Shown here in pieces: positions 28,096 through 36,316 of a stretch of 64,000 bases of DNA. Each line of letters starts with the position of its first letter. Positions within the stretch are counted from its first letter, which is position 1. The translations under genes were made by a program, and so were the position numbers. This DNA is from Chlamydiota bacterium. GTDB lineage: Bacteria; Chlamydiota; Chlamydiia; Chlamydiales; Parachlamydiaceae. The notes under the pieces were generated by a model, which was not told where the DNA came from, did not search any database, and saw nothing but the letters and a program-made list of their open reading frames with translations. The stretch spans positions 34,475 through 98,474 of the forward strand of contig JABDBC010000001.1 of NCBI GenBank assembly GCA_013288825.1. The letters run 5' to 3'.

Positions 28096-29211
28096 ATGGC
28101 TTTAGCCGTTTCAAGTGCAGCTATTGTGTCTGCGCCAATCGTTCCAAGTATAGATAGCGTTTTTAAAAAGCAACTTCTTCCTGAGCTACAAAAACTTACA
28201 AAAATGTCCAGAGATCATACACTCGATTTCAGAATACAGGTCGCTGACGTTATTTCACGCACCCATGAATTGATAAGTAAGTATTCTTCTTCTTATTCGG
28301 AACTAATTAGATTTGGTCAAGAATTAGGGACGTTACAAGGAAGAGTTGTAATTTGGGGCTCAAAAGAGTATGCGGATTTTGAAAAGATTCTAAGTAATGC
28401 TACGACTTTAAGAACCTTCAATGAGCAGATGGCACTATTAAATCAAAGTGAATCAAAAGAAGCAACGAGTGTATTAAACCCTGAATCAGCGATTGACTTA
28501 TTTCTCAATCTTATTCCACATTCATCTTTAGTTACTCTTGACACTAGTGAAAAAAGGTATCGATTAATTGTTAATATGATCTCAGCGTATGAAGAAACAA
28601 AGGAGCGTCTTTGCCAATGGGAGAGTTCTAAAAGTCTAAGAGTCTTTATGGACCTCTTTTTTCAATGTTATGTGTACGACTTTGGTCCTAATTGTCGTCA
28701 CAATGATTTTAAGCCAATGTTTAAAGCGATCATGGAAATGGAGCCCTCAATATTTTCAGGAAACTTCCTAGTTAAGATGGTGCATCATGGATTGTTTGAG
28801 AACGATATTCCCGAGTTGATGGTATCGCCAAAAAAAACACTATCATTAGTAAAGGTGAAGGAGTTCATTTGGTTGTATATTGACCCAAAAGGGGTGGAGA
28901 AATGCCATAATCTTCGACATTTATTTAATTTCCTTGGGACTTTAATGCATGGTAACGTAGAAGGTCCTAAAGGGCTTACATATCTTTATTATTCTATAAT
29001 GGAATCAAGGGAAAATAGAGAAAAAGCGATGGCGCTATTGCTAAACATACGTGAACTTGGAATCTTAGATGAACTTAAAGAAGATAATGAAGAAATGTGG
29101 AAAGAATTGAATGCTGAATTATTGGGTTTAACAGAATATGTTGATTTTAATGAGGCTGTAAAGTTGCGTATACAGGCACAACTAAGGAATCCAGATGATC
29201 GTAAATTATAG
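28096..29211 (+). CDS. Tandem-family protein 9
   Basis: 371 residues from ATG 28096 (AAAGGATATAACTTT upstream). The frame is open from 28057. The N-domain is diverged (SVFKKQLLPELQKL; the W..F core is replaced by EYADFEKIL), with almost no linker. The central domain carries MEPSIFSGNFLVKMVHHGLF, the most diverged signature with Asn-Tyr changed to His-His. It is shorter at the C-terminus and lacks a clear TPR-like tail. It sits between two ~270 bp direct repeats, so it could be lost by recombination. Confidence 0.78.
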   Translation: MALAVSSAAIVSAPIVPSIDSVFKKQLLPELQKLTKMSRDHTLDFRIQVADVISRTHELISKYSSSYSELIRFGQELGTLQGRVVIWGSKEYADFEKILSNATTLRTFNEQMALLNQSESKEATSVLNPESAIDLFLNLIPHSSLVTLDTSEKRYRLIVNMISAYEETKERLCQWESSKSLRVFMDLFFQCYVYDFGPNCRHNDFKPMFKAIMEMEPSIFSGNFLVKMVHHGLFENDIPELMVSPKKTLSLVKVKEFIWLYIDPKGVEKCHNLRHLFNFLGTLMHGNVEGPKGLTYLYYSIMESRENREKAMALLLNIRELGILDELKEDNEEMWKELNAELLGLTEYVDFNEAVKLRIQAQLRNPDDRKL

Positions 29212-29249
29212 TCGCAGGTCCTGGGATTCGGAGTAGGTGCAGAACCGCC

Positions 29250-29521
29250 CCACGCGCAGACAAGACCGTGCAAGAGTTGTTGCAAGGGCTAAAAGCGCGC
29301 CCGGGACGGTTCTCGCATAACGCCATCGCCTTTAACACAGGCCACATCAAACGTCTTTTGTTTTCATAGACTGGCCTGTGTTAAAGAGATGGCGTTATGC
29401 AGAACTGTCCCATGCGCGAAGAGAACGATAAAGACGTTGCACACGGACGGCTAAGGCTCTTTTAAGTGAGGTCGGGGGGCCCATTTAAAAGCACTACAAC
29501 TTGCATTATTATAATAGGTGT
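29250..29521. repeat. ~270 bp direct repeat, right copy
   Basis: Partner of 27785-28055. Its palindrome (29303-29411) has one end converted to the AGAACTGTCCC variant, so its outer layer is less symmetric than the left copy. A GATTCGGAGTAGGT module before it (29226-29239) equals the outermost layer of the 18016-18501 palindrome. Confidence 0.9.
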
Positions 29522-29524
29522 GTT

Positions 29525-29686
29525 GGTCATTGGTTTAGTTTCGTCCAAGGGGATTAAATATAGCTCTAATGACTTATAATTCCCTCTGCGTCTCTGCGTT
29601 AAATTCGTTATAAAGATTAACGCAGAGGGAATTATAAGTCATTAGAGCTATATTTAATCCCCTTGGACGAAACTAAACCAATGACC
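29525..29686. repeat. Two-layer palindrome
   Basis: Near-perfect arms. The outer module GGTCATTGGTTTAGTTTCGT is followed by GGGGATTAAATATAGCTCTA. The inner module ACTTATAATTCCCTCTGCG surrounds a short centre. The right arm is repeated exactly at 32800-32862. Confidence 0.9.
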
Positions 29687-29733
29687 GATTTTACCATATA
29701 AGTTTACTAATTTTAAAAGGAATAAATATTTTT

Positions 29734-31371
29734 ATGGCTTCTGCTACACATAATACACCAATTCCAAAAACACCTAGTTTTGGATTATCTATAAATTCAC
29801 ATTCAACTGTAGATCGTTGTGCCGCATCTTTGGAAGTCTTAACTCTGACTGGAAATATTGGTTCTTCTATTCTACCACCAACATCTACTCTGACACCCTC
29901 CGTAATGTCTTGTCGTCGCTCTTTAACACGAACTAGGGAATTACTGGCAGAAAAGTTGAAGCCATATCCCTCTCCCGCTTCAACGTCCTCATTCACATTT
30001 ACATCTACACCCACACCAACTTCTACACCCCTATTCACATTCACCCCCATATCTTCACCTCCGTCTCCATTCACACTTCCACCTCCATTCATATTTCTAC
30101 CCACATTCCGATCTACACCACTATCTACACCTACATCCTCACCTACACCAACATCTACATCCTCAACCCCTTACACTTCCGCATCTTCTGTTTGTGACGT
30201 TACAGACGTTTTCGATTTCTCTTCGACGATAGGACAGATGATTTATCGAGCTCATTTTGATGGACTCGAAGCTTTGCGAAACTCTGTTGCAGATTTAGAC
30301 CCAAAAGATTGTTGTAAAGTTTTAAAAGGACTAATTAATTATAGAATGCATCATGGATGTTCTAAAGAATATTGCCATAGCATAGCTCTCTTAGTACCAG
30401 ATGAAATAGACCAAAACGGTATAATAAAATTTGTGGCAGATTATACTCCCTTTGGGTGGCAAGTTATCGAACTTTTTCCGAATGGAGTTTGCTCGGCTAT
30501 TGATTCACAAAAAGTTTTTATGGCAATAGACGAGATAGTGAGTCTTCATGAGAAACTGACAGATGATTATTATTATGCAGATAATATTGAAGACATACCA
30601 TTAATTTATTTTACAAGTACACTTGAAACCATTCCTCATTTAATCGGGTTATTCAAAACAACTGAAGAGCGTCAAAGTGCTTTTATTCAGTTTATATTTA
30701 AGAAGTTACAACTCTCTGATGAGGGTGCCGATTACATTCAAAAATTTTTTTATTATTTTTGGAATACTTTTATATCCGATGTAAGAACAATTGATCCTTT
30801 AATTTTTAATGCAGAATTTTTAGCTTTATTAGTCAATTATGGATTGTTTACTGAGAATGTGAAATTGCAAGCACCTTTTATGCCAATATCGGTCGATGAG
30901 ATGAAAAGTATTATTGATTTCTGTGTAAAAATTGATAACTCTAATCCCAATATAAACAAATTTTCTTTTTTGAGTCATTTTATTATTAACTCTGGTTTCA
31001 ACAAAGAGGATAGGCGCAAAGCATATGACCATTTACGTATTGCCCTTTTGTCTAGCCCAATTATAAACATCGAAAATGCGAATGAATTGGTTGAAGACGC
31101 TAAGCAAGTGTTGTCAGACTTAAACGATTGTGAATCTCGAACTCAATGGTTAGGTTCTTTGATCAAAAGATGTGAAGAATTAGGCCAGAGGGATCAAGCT
31201 AGAGTATTTGCAAATTTGCGCAAACGATCTGAAAACGAGATATTGTCTGATGTTGACTTTGCAATATTAGTGGAAGAGGCACTCGAAGGAATTAAGGAGT
31301 TGCGTCTCGACTCAAAAGAAGAAAAAAAAGAATCGAAGCGACCCCTCTCTGAGGTGGCTGACGAAGAATAA
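29734..31371 (+). CDS. Tandem-family protein 10, truncated N-domain
   Basis: 545 residues. Only the last ~15 residues of the N-domain remain (STVDRCAASLEVLTLTG), placed behind a new short leader. A very long Thr/Pro/Ser/Phe linker (~80-155) is encoded by degenerate minisatellite DNA. The central part has SKEYCHSIALL, shared with paralogue 7, and the signature IDPLIFNAEFLALLVNYGLF. The tail includes CEELGQRDQARVFANL (TPR-like) and ends in a Lys/Glu-rich stretch. The RBS is AAAAGGAATAAA. It is the last gene of the array. Confidence 0.8.
   Translation: MASATHNTPIPKTPSFGLSINSHSTVDRCAASLEVLTLTGNIGSSILPPTSTLTPSVMSCRRSLTRTRELLAEKLKPYPSPASTSSFTFTSTPTPTSTPLFTFTPISSPPSPFTLPPPFIFLPTFRSTPLSTPTSSPTPTSTSSTPYTSASSVCDVTDVFDFSSTIGQMIYRAHFDGLEALRNSVADLDPKDCCKVLKGLINYRMHHGCSKEYCHSIALLVPDEIDQNGIIKFVADYTPFGWQVIELFPNGVCSAIDSQKVFMAIDEIVSLHEKLTDDYYYADNIEDIPLIYFTSTLETIPHLIGLFKTTEERQSAFIQFIFKKLQLSDEGADYIQKFFYYFWNTFISDVRTIDPLIFNAEFLALLVNYGLFTENVKLQAPFMPISVDEMKSIIDFCVKIDNSNPNINKFSFLSHFIINSGFNKEDRRKAYDHLRIALLSSPIINIENANELVEDAKQVLSDLNDCESRTQWLGSLIKRCEELGQRDQARVFANLRKRSENEILSDVDFAILVEEALEGIKELRLDSKEEKKESKRPLSEVADEE
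29976..30182 (+). repeat. Coding minisatellite (Thr/Pro/Ser-rich linker)
   Basis: Irregular repeats of ACATCTACACC- and CCACCTCCATTC-like units inside paralogue 10, giving STPTPTSTP-type protein repeats. Confidence 0.75.
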
Positions 31372-31471
31372 ATAATGAAAGACTTCATTGATAAATACAC
31401 TAATAGGTTTGAATCTAGTACAAAACACAATCACATGGGCGAGCTTGTTGTATTTATAGTTAATCACGCTT

Positions 31472-31610
31472 TGAATGACTCATAATTCCCTCTGCGTCTC
31501 CCCGCCTCTGCGTCTCTGCGTTAAATTCGTTATAATGATTAACGCAGAGACGCAGAGGGAATTATAAGTTTCGTTAAAGCTATCTTTTGGATGAAGTTAA
31601 ACCAATAGCC
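31472..31610. repeat. Palindrome with unequal outer arms
   Basis: The inner layer (ATAATTCCCTCTGCGTCTCC and mirror) is symmetric. The outer left arm (AGTTAATCACGCTTTGAATG) does not match the outer right arm (TTTCGTTAAAGCTATCTTTT). The right arm instead pairs with the left arm of the element at 32636. A recombined or chimeric palindrome. Confidence 0.8.
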
Positions 31611-31624
31611 CAAGCCTGTATTCT

Positions 31625-32512
31625 TCAGAAGTTACAGATGCGCCATTTTGTCAATAAACGGCTGGGCTCGTATGCATTTTTGGCTTGTCTCAGTGCAGGT
31701 AGACCTAAATCTTGTTCCACATTTATCCAGTGTACGCTATCTGGCAAGTGCTGGGCGAAATCCTTATTAAGAAAAGGCATTATTCCTTTGAAATCTCGCC
31801 TGCCTTTTATAAAATGAAAAAGGGCTGTTTGAGGAGTTAAGAGCTCTCCAAGCGAAAACCCAACTGCTTGCCCGTCAGCATAAGCAATCCTTCCAAATAG
31901 CTGTAAACGATTCATGTTTTCAAGTGCTTCACGGCACGGAAAATAGTCTGTTTTCTCTTTTGATAGTTCCGAATGTGATTGCCATTCTTCAATCAGTTCA
32001 AAAGCATCAGGGATATCATTCTCTGTGAGGGCTCTTGAGGTCATTTGATGATGGCTTTCCAGTTGATGCAAAAGATTGCGTCTGCTACTTAATGCTCGTC
32101 CCTTTAAAGTTTGCATTTTTTCTTTTTGATAAACGTAATCTGAATCACCTCTGCAAAAGAATGTTTTGCAGCCAGCATCTCGGAAGTCGTCAACCCAATG
32201 ATCTGGGATTGGAAAAATACAGTGTTGTTTTGGTATAGATTTTAATTTGAGGAAAAGATCTTTAGGTGCCATAGTGGGAATGAGGTAGTAATGCCCCTCG
32301 GAAAATTTACCCCGCACAAATAAAGGATCACCTTCGATCAGTTCATAGGAGTGCTGTTTACGGAAAAGATAGACATTAGCAAAGCTATATTCTGCAAATT
32401 GTAAGTTGTGCTGTTGACAAAGGGGTTGCCACAGAGAGGACAATTTATCTTTGTCCTCTAAGGATAGGGTTGTGGCTGTTGCAATGGGTTGGCTGTACAT
32501 AATCCTTACCAT
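31625..32512 (-). CDS. LPG-synthase C-domain (DUF2156-like) acyltransferase
   Basis: This 295-residue cytoplasmic protein resembles the C-terminal, GNAT-fold domain of phosphatidylglycerol lysyltransferases (DUF2156). The YVYQKEKMQTLKGRALSSRR region and a later GFSLGELL strand fit this fold. The membrane half of MprF-type enzymes is absent, so lipid substrate use cannot be assumed; transfer of an aminoacyl or acyl group is the family-level guess. The start codon ATG at 32512 has a weak upstream ribosome site. It is the only minus-strand gene between the paralogue array and 33681. It lies between inverted repeat arms of ~58 bp, suggesting it may have been inverted as a block. Confidence 0.7.
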   Translation of the reverse strand: MVRIMYSQPIATATTLSLEDKDKLSSLWQPLCQQHNLQFAEYSFANVYLFRKQHSYELIEGDPLFVRGKFSEGHYYLIPTMAPKDLFLKLKSIPKQHCIFPIPDHWVDDFRDAGCKTFFCRGDSDYVYQKEKMQTLKGRALSSRRNLLHQLESHHQMTSRALTENDIPDAFELIEEWQSHSELSKEKTDYFPCREALENMNRLQLFGRIAYADGQAVGFSLGELLTPQTALFHFIKGRRDFKGIMPFLNKDFAQHLPDSVHWINVEQDLGLPALRQAKNAYEPSRLLTKWRICNF

Positions 32513-32566
32513 GAACCACTCCTATTTTTTTGGCAAGGGAGCCTTTCGTACCCGTGCCGCAGCTAA

Positions 32567-32635
32567 ATAAGAGATCACAGAGAGAAGAAGAGAAATAGGG
32601 AGAAATGAAAAAAAATATCCCAAAGTATATTTTCT
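32567..32635. repeat. Single-arm GATCACAGAGAGAAG module
   Basis: A purine-rich AGATCACAGAGAGAAGAAGA module, the same as in the palindromes at 57686 and 59463, but without a mirror arm here. It sits directly against the element at 32636. Confidence 0.6.
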
Positions 32636-32862
32636 GGCTATTGGTTTAACTTCGTCCAAAAGATAGCTTTAACGAAACTTATAATTCCCTCTGCGTCTCC
32701 CCGCCTCTGCGTCTCCCCGCCTCTGCGTCTCTGCGTTAATCATTATTGCGTTAATCATTATAACGAATTTAACGCAGAGACGCAGAGGCGGGGAGACGCA
32801 GAGGGAATTATAAGTCATTAGAGCTATATTTAATCCCCTTGGACGAAACTAAACCAATGACC
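32636..32862. repeat. Hybrid palindrome
   Basis: The outer left arm (GGCTATTGGTTTAACTTCGT) is the reverse complement of the right arm at 31555-31610, with one mismatch over ~58 bp. The outer right arm equals that of 29525-29686. The inner CTCTGCGTCT layer is symmetric and locally reduplicated on the left. It joins halves of two different elements. Confidence 0.88.
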
Positions 32863-32931
32863 AAAATATTACAGAAAGTATTGGCAATGAAATCGCTTCA
32901 TAATTATATAGATTATTCTGGGGAGGTGGTT

Positions 32932-33453
32932 ATGAAAAAATGGATTAATGGGATTGTATTGGGCATTCTGGCTTCTATGGCGACTCAAGATTTGGCAGCT
33001 CATGGGGGTCATGGTGGTGGGCATGGGGGTGGTCATCATGGAGGAGGCCACCACGGAGGTCATCATGGGGGTCATCACGGACACCACGATGGACATCACT
33101 GGCATCATGGAGATCATCATTGGGGCCATAATCGTGCGTGGCATCACCATTGGGCAAATCATGCGGGAGGATGGTGGCATCATGGCCGACATTATCCGTA
33201 TTATTATAATGGTTATCCTGCGGATTATTACACGCCTAATTACTATTATTACAATGAAGATAACGGGTATTATAATGGTACTAATGGATTATACGATAAC
33301 ACCTACAACAATTATGACATGTTACCACCGACAACGACACAGTATTTTTATGAGAACCCTGCCTATTATTACCAGGGATTAAACCCCTCACAGACATATG
33401 AGCCATCATCGACAACGCCATCGAGCACCAGTATTCGCATAGATGTCAAGTAG
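32932..33453 (+). CDS. Secreted Gly/His-rich and Tyr/Asn-rich protein
   Basis: 173 residues from ATG 32932, chosen for the GGGGAGGTGG ribosome site. The frame stays open upstream inside repeat DNA. A signal peptide fits residues 1-23 (KK, then a hydrophobic core, cleavage near DLAA). The mature start is a Gly/His block (~24-95) of GGH and GHH repeats that could bind Zn, Ni or Cu. The second half is rich in Tyr and Asn (YYNGYPADYY, TPNYYYYNEDN), ending in a Ser/Thr/Pro tail. An exported metal-binding or surface protein is likely; the biochemical role is unknown. Confidence 0.75.
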   Translation: MKKWINGIVLGILASMATQDLAAHGGHGGGHGGGHHGGGHHGGHHGGHHGHHDGHHWHHGDHHWGHNRAWHHHWANHAGGWWHHGRHYPYYYNGYPADYYTPNYYYYNEDNGYYNGTNGLYDNTYNNYDMLPPTTTQYFYENPAYYYQGLNPSQTYEPSSTTPSSTSIRIDVK

Positions 33454-33480
33454 GCATGACATTAATCCAAGTAAGCAGAA

Positions 33481-33680
33481 GTACCCACGCAAAAACGCAG
33501 GGACATAAAGGACAAGGGACCTAAAGGACATAAGGGACGTAAGGGACTTTAAAGGACAAGGGACATAAGGGACAATAAATGTCCTTTGTCCCTTATGTCC
33601 CTTGTCCTTTAAAGTCCCTTACGTCCCTTATGTCCTTTAGGTCCCTTGTCCCTTACGTCCCTGCGTTTTTGTGTGGGTAC
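33481..33680. repeat. Palindrome of GGGACATAAAGGAC units between convergent genes
   Basis: A ~90 base arm of tandem GGGAC/AAGGAC heptamer-like units is mirrored around AATAAATG. The outer layer is GTACCCACGCAAAAACGCAG. It ends exactly at the stop codon of the minus-strand gene at 33681. Its position between two converging genes fits a bidirectional terminator. The unit family recurs at 50966-51111. Confidence 0.9.
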
Positions 33681-35090
33681 TTACTGCATGGCCTCTAAAT
33701 AGGGCACGACCAATAACAGCTCATCGACGATGCTATCGTATGCGGGCCGATTGCTCACGAGTAGTGGCGTTGCCAAAACGAAAGAAAGCACTTTCAAGCT
33801 GTGTTCTTGCGTAAAACCCTGATTCTGAATTCCTACTGATACCGAATACAAATAGGTAAGGCTATTGAGCAAGGGTGCTCGATCTTTTGAGTACTTGCAA
33901 GAGATGTTAGCAAAATCTGGATTCAATGTATTGCAAAGAGCCTCAACTAATTTCACAGAAACAATCTCGATAAAAGCTCGCCGTTCTTCAGCGCTAAGCT
34001 TTTCTTTTGACTCAAAGTATTTTGAATGAACATTTTCTAAGATAGCGTCACAGTTATCTCTCCATTGGTATATATCGAGCTGTTTTGGCCATTTATACGC
34101 AGCATCTTCTGGATATCGATTAAATAAATGCTTCATAAAATGTCTTTTGAATCGTTCAGCATCGTCCAGATTAGCATGTTTATCAGACTGTTTATAGAAT
34201 TCTGAGTTCCTATCAAAGTTTGCCACGTAAATCACATTGGGAAACAGATTCTCAAGTTGATCAAGTGAAAGGCAAAGGGGGCGTTCGCTACTGAGTCGAC
34301 TCATGAGGTTAATGTAGAGGTGTTTTTTGCCTTGTTCTCTCAATACAGACAAATAATTTAAAAATTCAGGAACAAGCGTTATAGATTTATCTTCATCCGT
34401 GATGTTCATCCGTGGAATATATATAAACTGTGTTGAGAAGGCATTGTAAGCTGTTGTTGGGAGGCGCCCTTCAAATAAAGGATCATTGAATGTGGGATAA
34501 CGATGATATTCTCCGGTAAATAGATCGGCTTTTCTTGCTGAGATCATATTGTGAGCCTGTTGGATGTGGTCTTGCAAATGACCTTCTTTGAAAGTGAAGG
34601 AGGTAAAGAAATCTGGAATGACGGAGTGAAGAAAAGTGGCAAAATCGGGGAGGAGATGGGGCTTTGTGTAGATCCATACCGAAAGACTATCGATAAACTG
34701 GATTGACTGCTGTGTCAAAGCGTTATTATCACTTTGAACTGTTTCCTTTTCTTTGATAAGAGAACGAAGGAGGGTGATGATTTTTTCATGGACGGTTGGT
34801 CGTTCCTCTGGAGTATAGGGTTGTTGGATGGCTGCAATCAATTCAAGGGTTTTGGAAGAAAAGGAACTTATGAGGGGGAGGGGAAAATGAGTTATGAGTG
34901 GCAATTGCTCAACTTCATCTTGAGTGAATTTTCGGAGTTGTAGCATGTAAGAGTCGAAGACTTCGGAATTAAAGAAGTTGTAGTAGTCATGTTTTTTGGG
35001 AGTTCTTACTTTTTCAGTGTGTGTTGTAGCGGCATATGACGAGGAAAGTATAGACGAAAAGCAAAGCAAAAATAATAAATATTTTCTCAT
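33681..35090 (-). CDS. Exported hypothetical protein
   Basis: 469 residues with a clear signal peptide (MRKYLLFLLCFSSILSSSYA, cleaved after Ala20). The mature part is mostly helical, with no family that I recognise and no cysteine-rich or beta-barrel pattern. The TAA stop touches the palindrome at 33481-33680. It is monocistronic and divergent from kdsA. Location in the periplasm or beyond is inferred from the signal peptide. Confidence 0.7.
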   Translation of the reverse strand: MRKYLLFLLCFSSILSSSYAATTHTEKVRTPKKHDYYNFFNSEVFDSYMLQLRKFTQDEVEQLPLITHFPLPLISSFSSKTLELIAAIQQPYTPEERPTVHEKIITLLRSLIKEKETVQSDNNALTQQSIQFIDSLSVWIYTKPHLLPDFATFLHSVIPDFFTSFTFKEGHLQDHIQQAHNMISARKADLFTGEYHRYPTFNDPLFEGRLPTTAYNAFSTQFIYIPRMNITDEDKSITLVPEFLNYLSVLREQGKKHLYINLMSRLSSERPLCLSLDQLENLFPNVIYVANFDRNSEFYKQSDKHANLDDAERFKRHFMKHLFNRYPEDAAYKWPKQLDIYQWRDNCDAILENVHSKYFESKEKLSAEERRAFIEIVSVKLVEALCNTLNPDFANISCKYSKDRAPLLNSLTYLYSVSVGIQNQGFTQEHSLKVLSFVLATPLLVSNRPAYDSIVDELLLVVPYLEAMQ

Positions 35091-35210
35091 ATATTACCTA
35101 TGTTAAATATAAATGTAAAATCTATAGTAACACATCTTAACAGTTTCCAACAATAACTAGCCAACATAACTAGCACGCATTTATATGCATCAAGCTAGGG
35201 AAAGTAACCT

Positions 35211-35352
35211 CTTAATAAAAAATTAAACGCAAAGACGCGAAGCCGCAAAGAAGGGAAGGAGATTTAATTTTCATTTTGGCTTGAAAAAATATCTTCTTCT
35301 TGTCTTTGCGGCTTCGGGTCTTGGCGCCTTAGCGTTTAATTTTTTTATTAAG
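35211..35352. repeat. Palindrome of ACGCAAAGACGC family
   Basis: The left arm CTTAATAAAAAATTAAACGC, then AAAGACGCGAAGCCGCAAAG, is mirrored by CTTTGCGGCTTCG...GCGTTTAATTTTTTTATTAAG. The loop of ~50 bases is purine/pyrimidine skewed. The same family sits inside 57686-57962. It occupies the divergent gap upstream of kdsA; the kdsA promoter must lie to its right (35356-35470). Confidence 0.88.
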
Positions 35353-35476
35353 ACGTTTCTTTGCTTGGCCTGATGTGTATGGGATTTTCAGGATATTTCT
35401 GCGCGTTCACGAAATAGGAGTAAACAGAGTGGAAATATATCATTGTTCCGGCTATGATTTATCACAACGTTACTAA

Positions 35477-36316
35477 ATGAGAAAAGCTATGCAAGATATT
35501 CACATCAAAAACATTCAGATTGGAAAAAACAAACCACTCGCTGTCATGTGTGGTCCGTGTGTGATTGAAAGTGAAGATCATTGCCTCAACGCTGCTGCTG
35601 TTCTAAAAACAATATTTACAATGCTAGACATTCCCTTTATTTTCAAATCGAGTTATGACAAAGCCAATCGAAGTTCTTATTCCTCGTTTCGCGGTCCGGG
35701 ATTGCAAGAAGGCTTGCGCATTTTAAGTCGTGTTCAAAACGAATTCGATATCCCTGTTGTCACAGATGTTCATTCTCCAGAAGAAGCCACGGCTGCTGGA
35801 GAGGTTTGCGATATCTTACAAATTCCAGCATTCCTATGCCGTCAAACAGATCTGGTAGTTGCGACAGCAAAGACTGGATGCGTTGTCAGCGTAAAAAAGG
35901 GACAATTTATGGCTCCATGGGATATGACAAATGTGGTGGCAAAAATCCAAGAAGCTAACAACTCTAAAATTATTTTAATCGATAGAGGGACAACGTTTGG
36001 ATACAACAATTTAGTTTGTGATATGCGTGCGATTCCCATCATGCAAAAATTGGGTTTTCCAGTGTGTTTTGATGCCACGCATGGAGTGCAGCTGCCGGGG
36101 GGGAATGGCAGTAGCTCGGGTGGAGAACGGGAATTTATTCCGACGTTAGCCCAAGCGGCAATAGGAGCAGGGGCTAACTGCCTCTTTATAGAAGCTCATC
36201 CAGACCCGAAAAATGCCCTAAGCGATGCCTCTTCAGTTCTTTCATTTGATCAACTCCCCGCTCTGCTTCGAAAGCTAAAACAGCTTTATCATGTCGTTCA
36301 TGAAATGGAGTCTTGA
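35477..36316 (+). CDS. kdsA: 3-deoxy-D-manno-octulosonate-8-phosphate synthase
   Basis: Condenses phosphoenolpyruvate and arabinose-5-phosphate to Kdo-8-P for the LPS core. 279 residues, normal length. Conserved segments: CGPCVIES (25-32), FKSSYDKANRSS, RGPGLQEGL, LQIPAFLCRQTD, KKGQFMAPWDM and DATHGVQLPGG. The Cys of GPC matches the position of the metal-ligand Cys of metal-dependent KdsA enzymes (Asn in E. coli), so a divalent-metal enzyme is expected. ATG 35477 is used; the in-frame ATG at 35489 has the better site (GAGAAAAG) and may be the real start. It opens an LPS-biogenesis operon; the next gene overlaps its stop. Confidence 0.96.
   Translation: MRKAMQDIHIKNIQIGKNKPLAVMCGPCVIESEDHCLNAAAVLKTIFTMLDIPFIFKSSYDKANRSSYSSFRGPGLQEGLRILSRVQNEFDIPVVTDVHSPEEATAAGEVCDILQIPAFLCRQTDLVVATAKTGCVVSVKKGQFMAPWDMTNVVAKIQEANNSKIILIDRGTTFGYNNLVCDMRAIPIMQKLGFPVCFDATHGVQLPGGNGSSSGGEREFIPTLAQAAIGAGANCLFIEAHPDPKNALSDASSVLSFDQLPALLRKLKQLYHVVHEMES

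Noticed and set aside
33481..33680. Possible CRISPR array, because of short regular repeats
   Set aside because: The units are 7-14 bases without unique spacers and are mirrored into a palindrome; no cas genes nearby.
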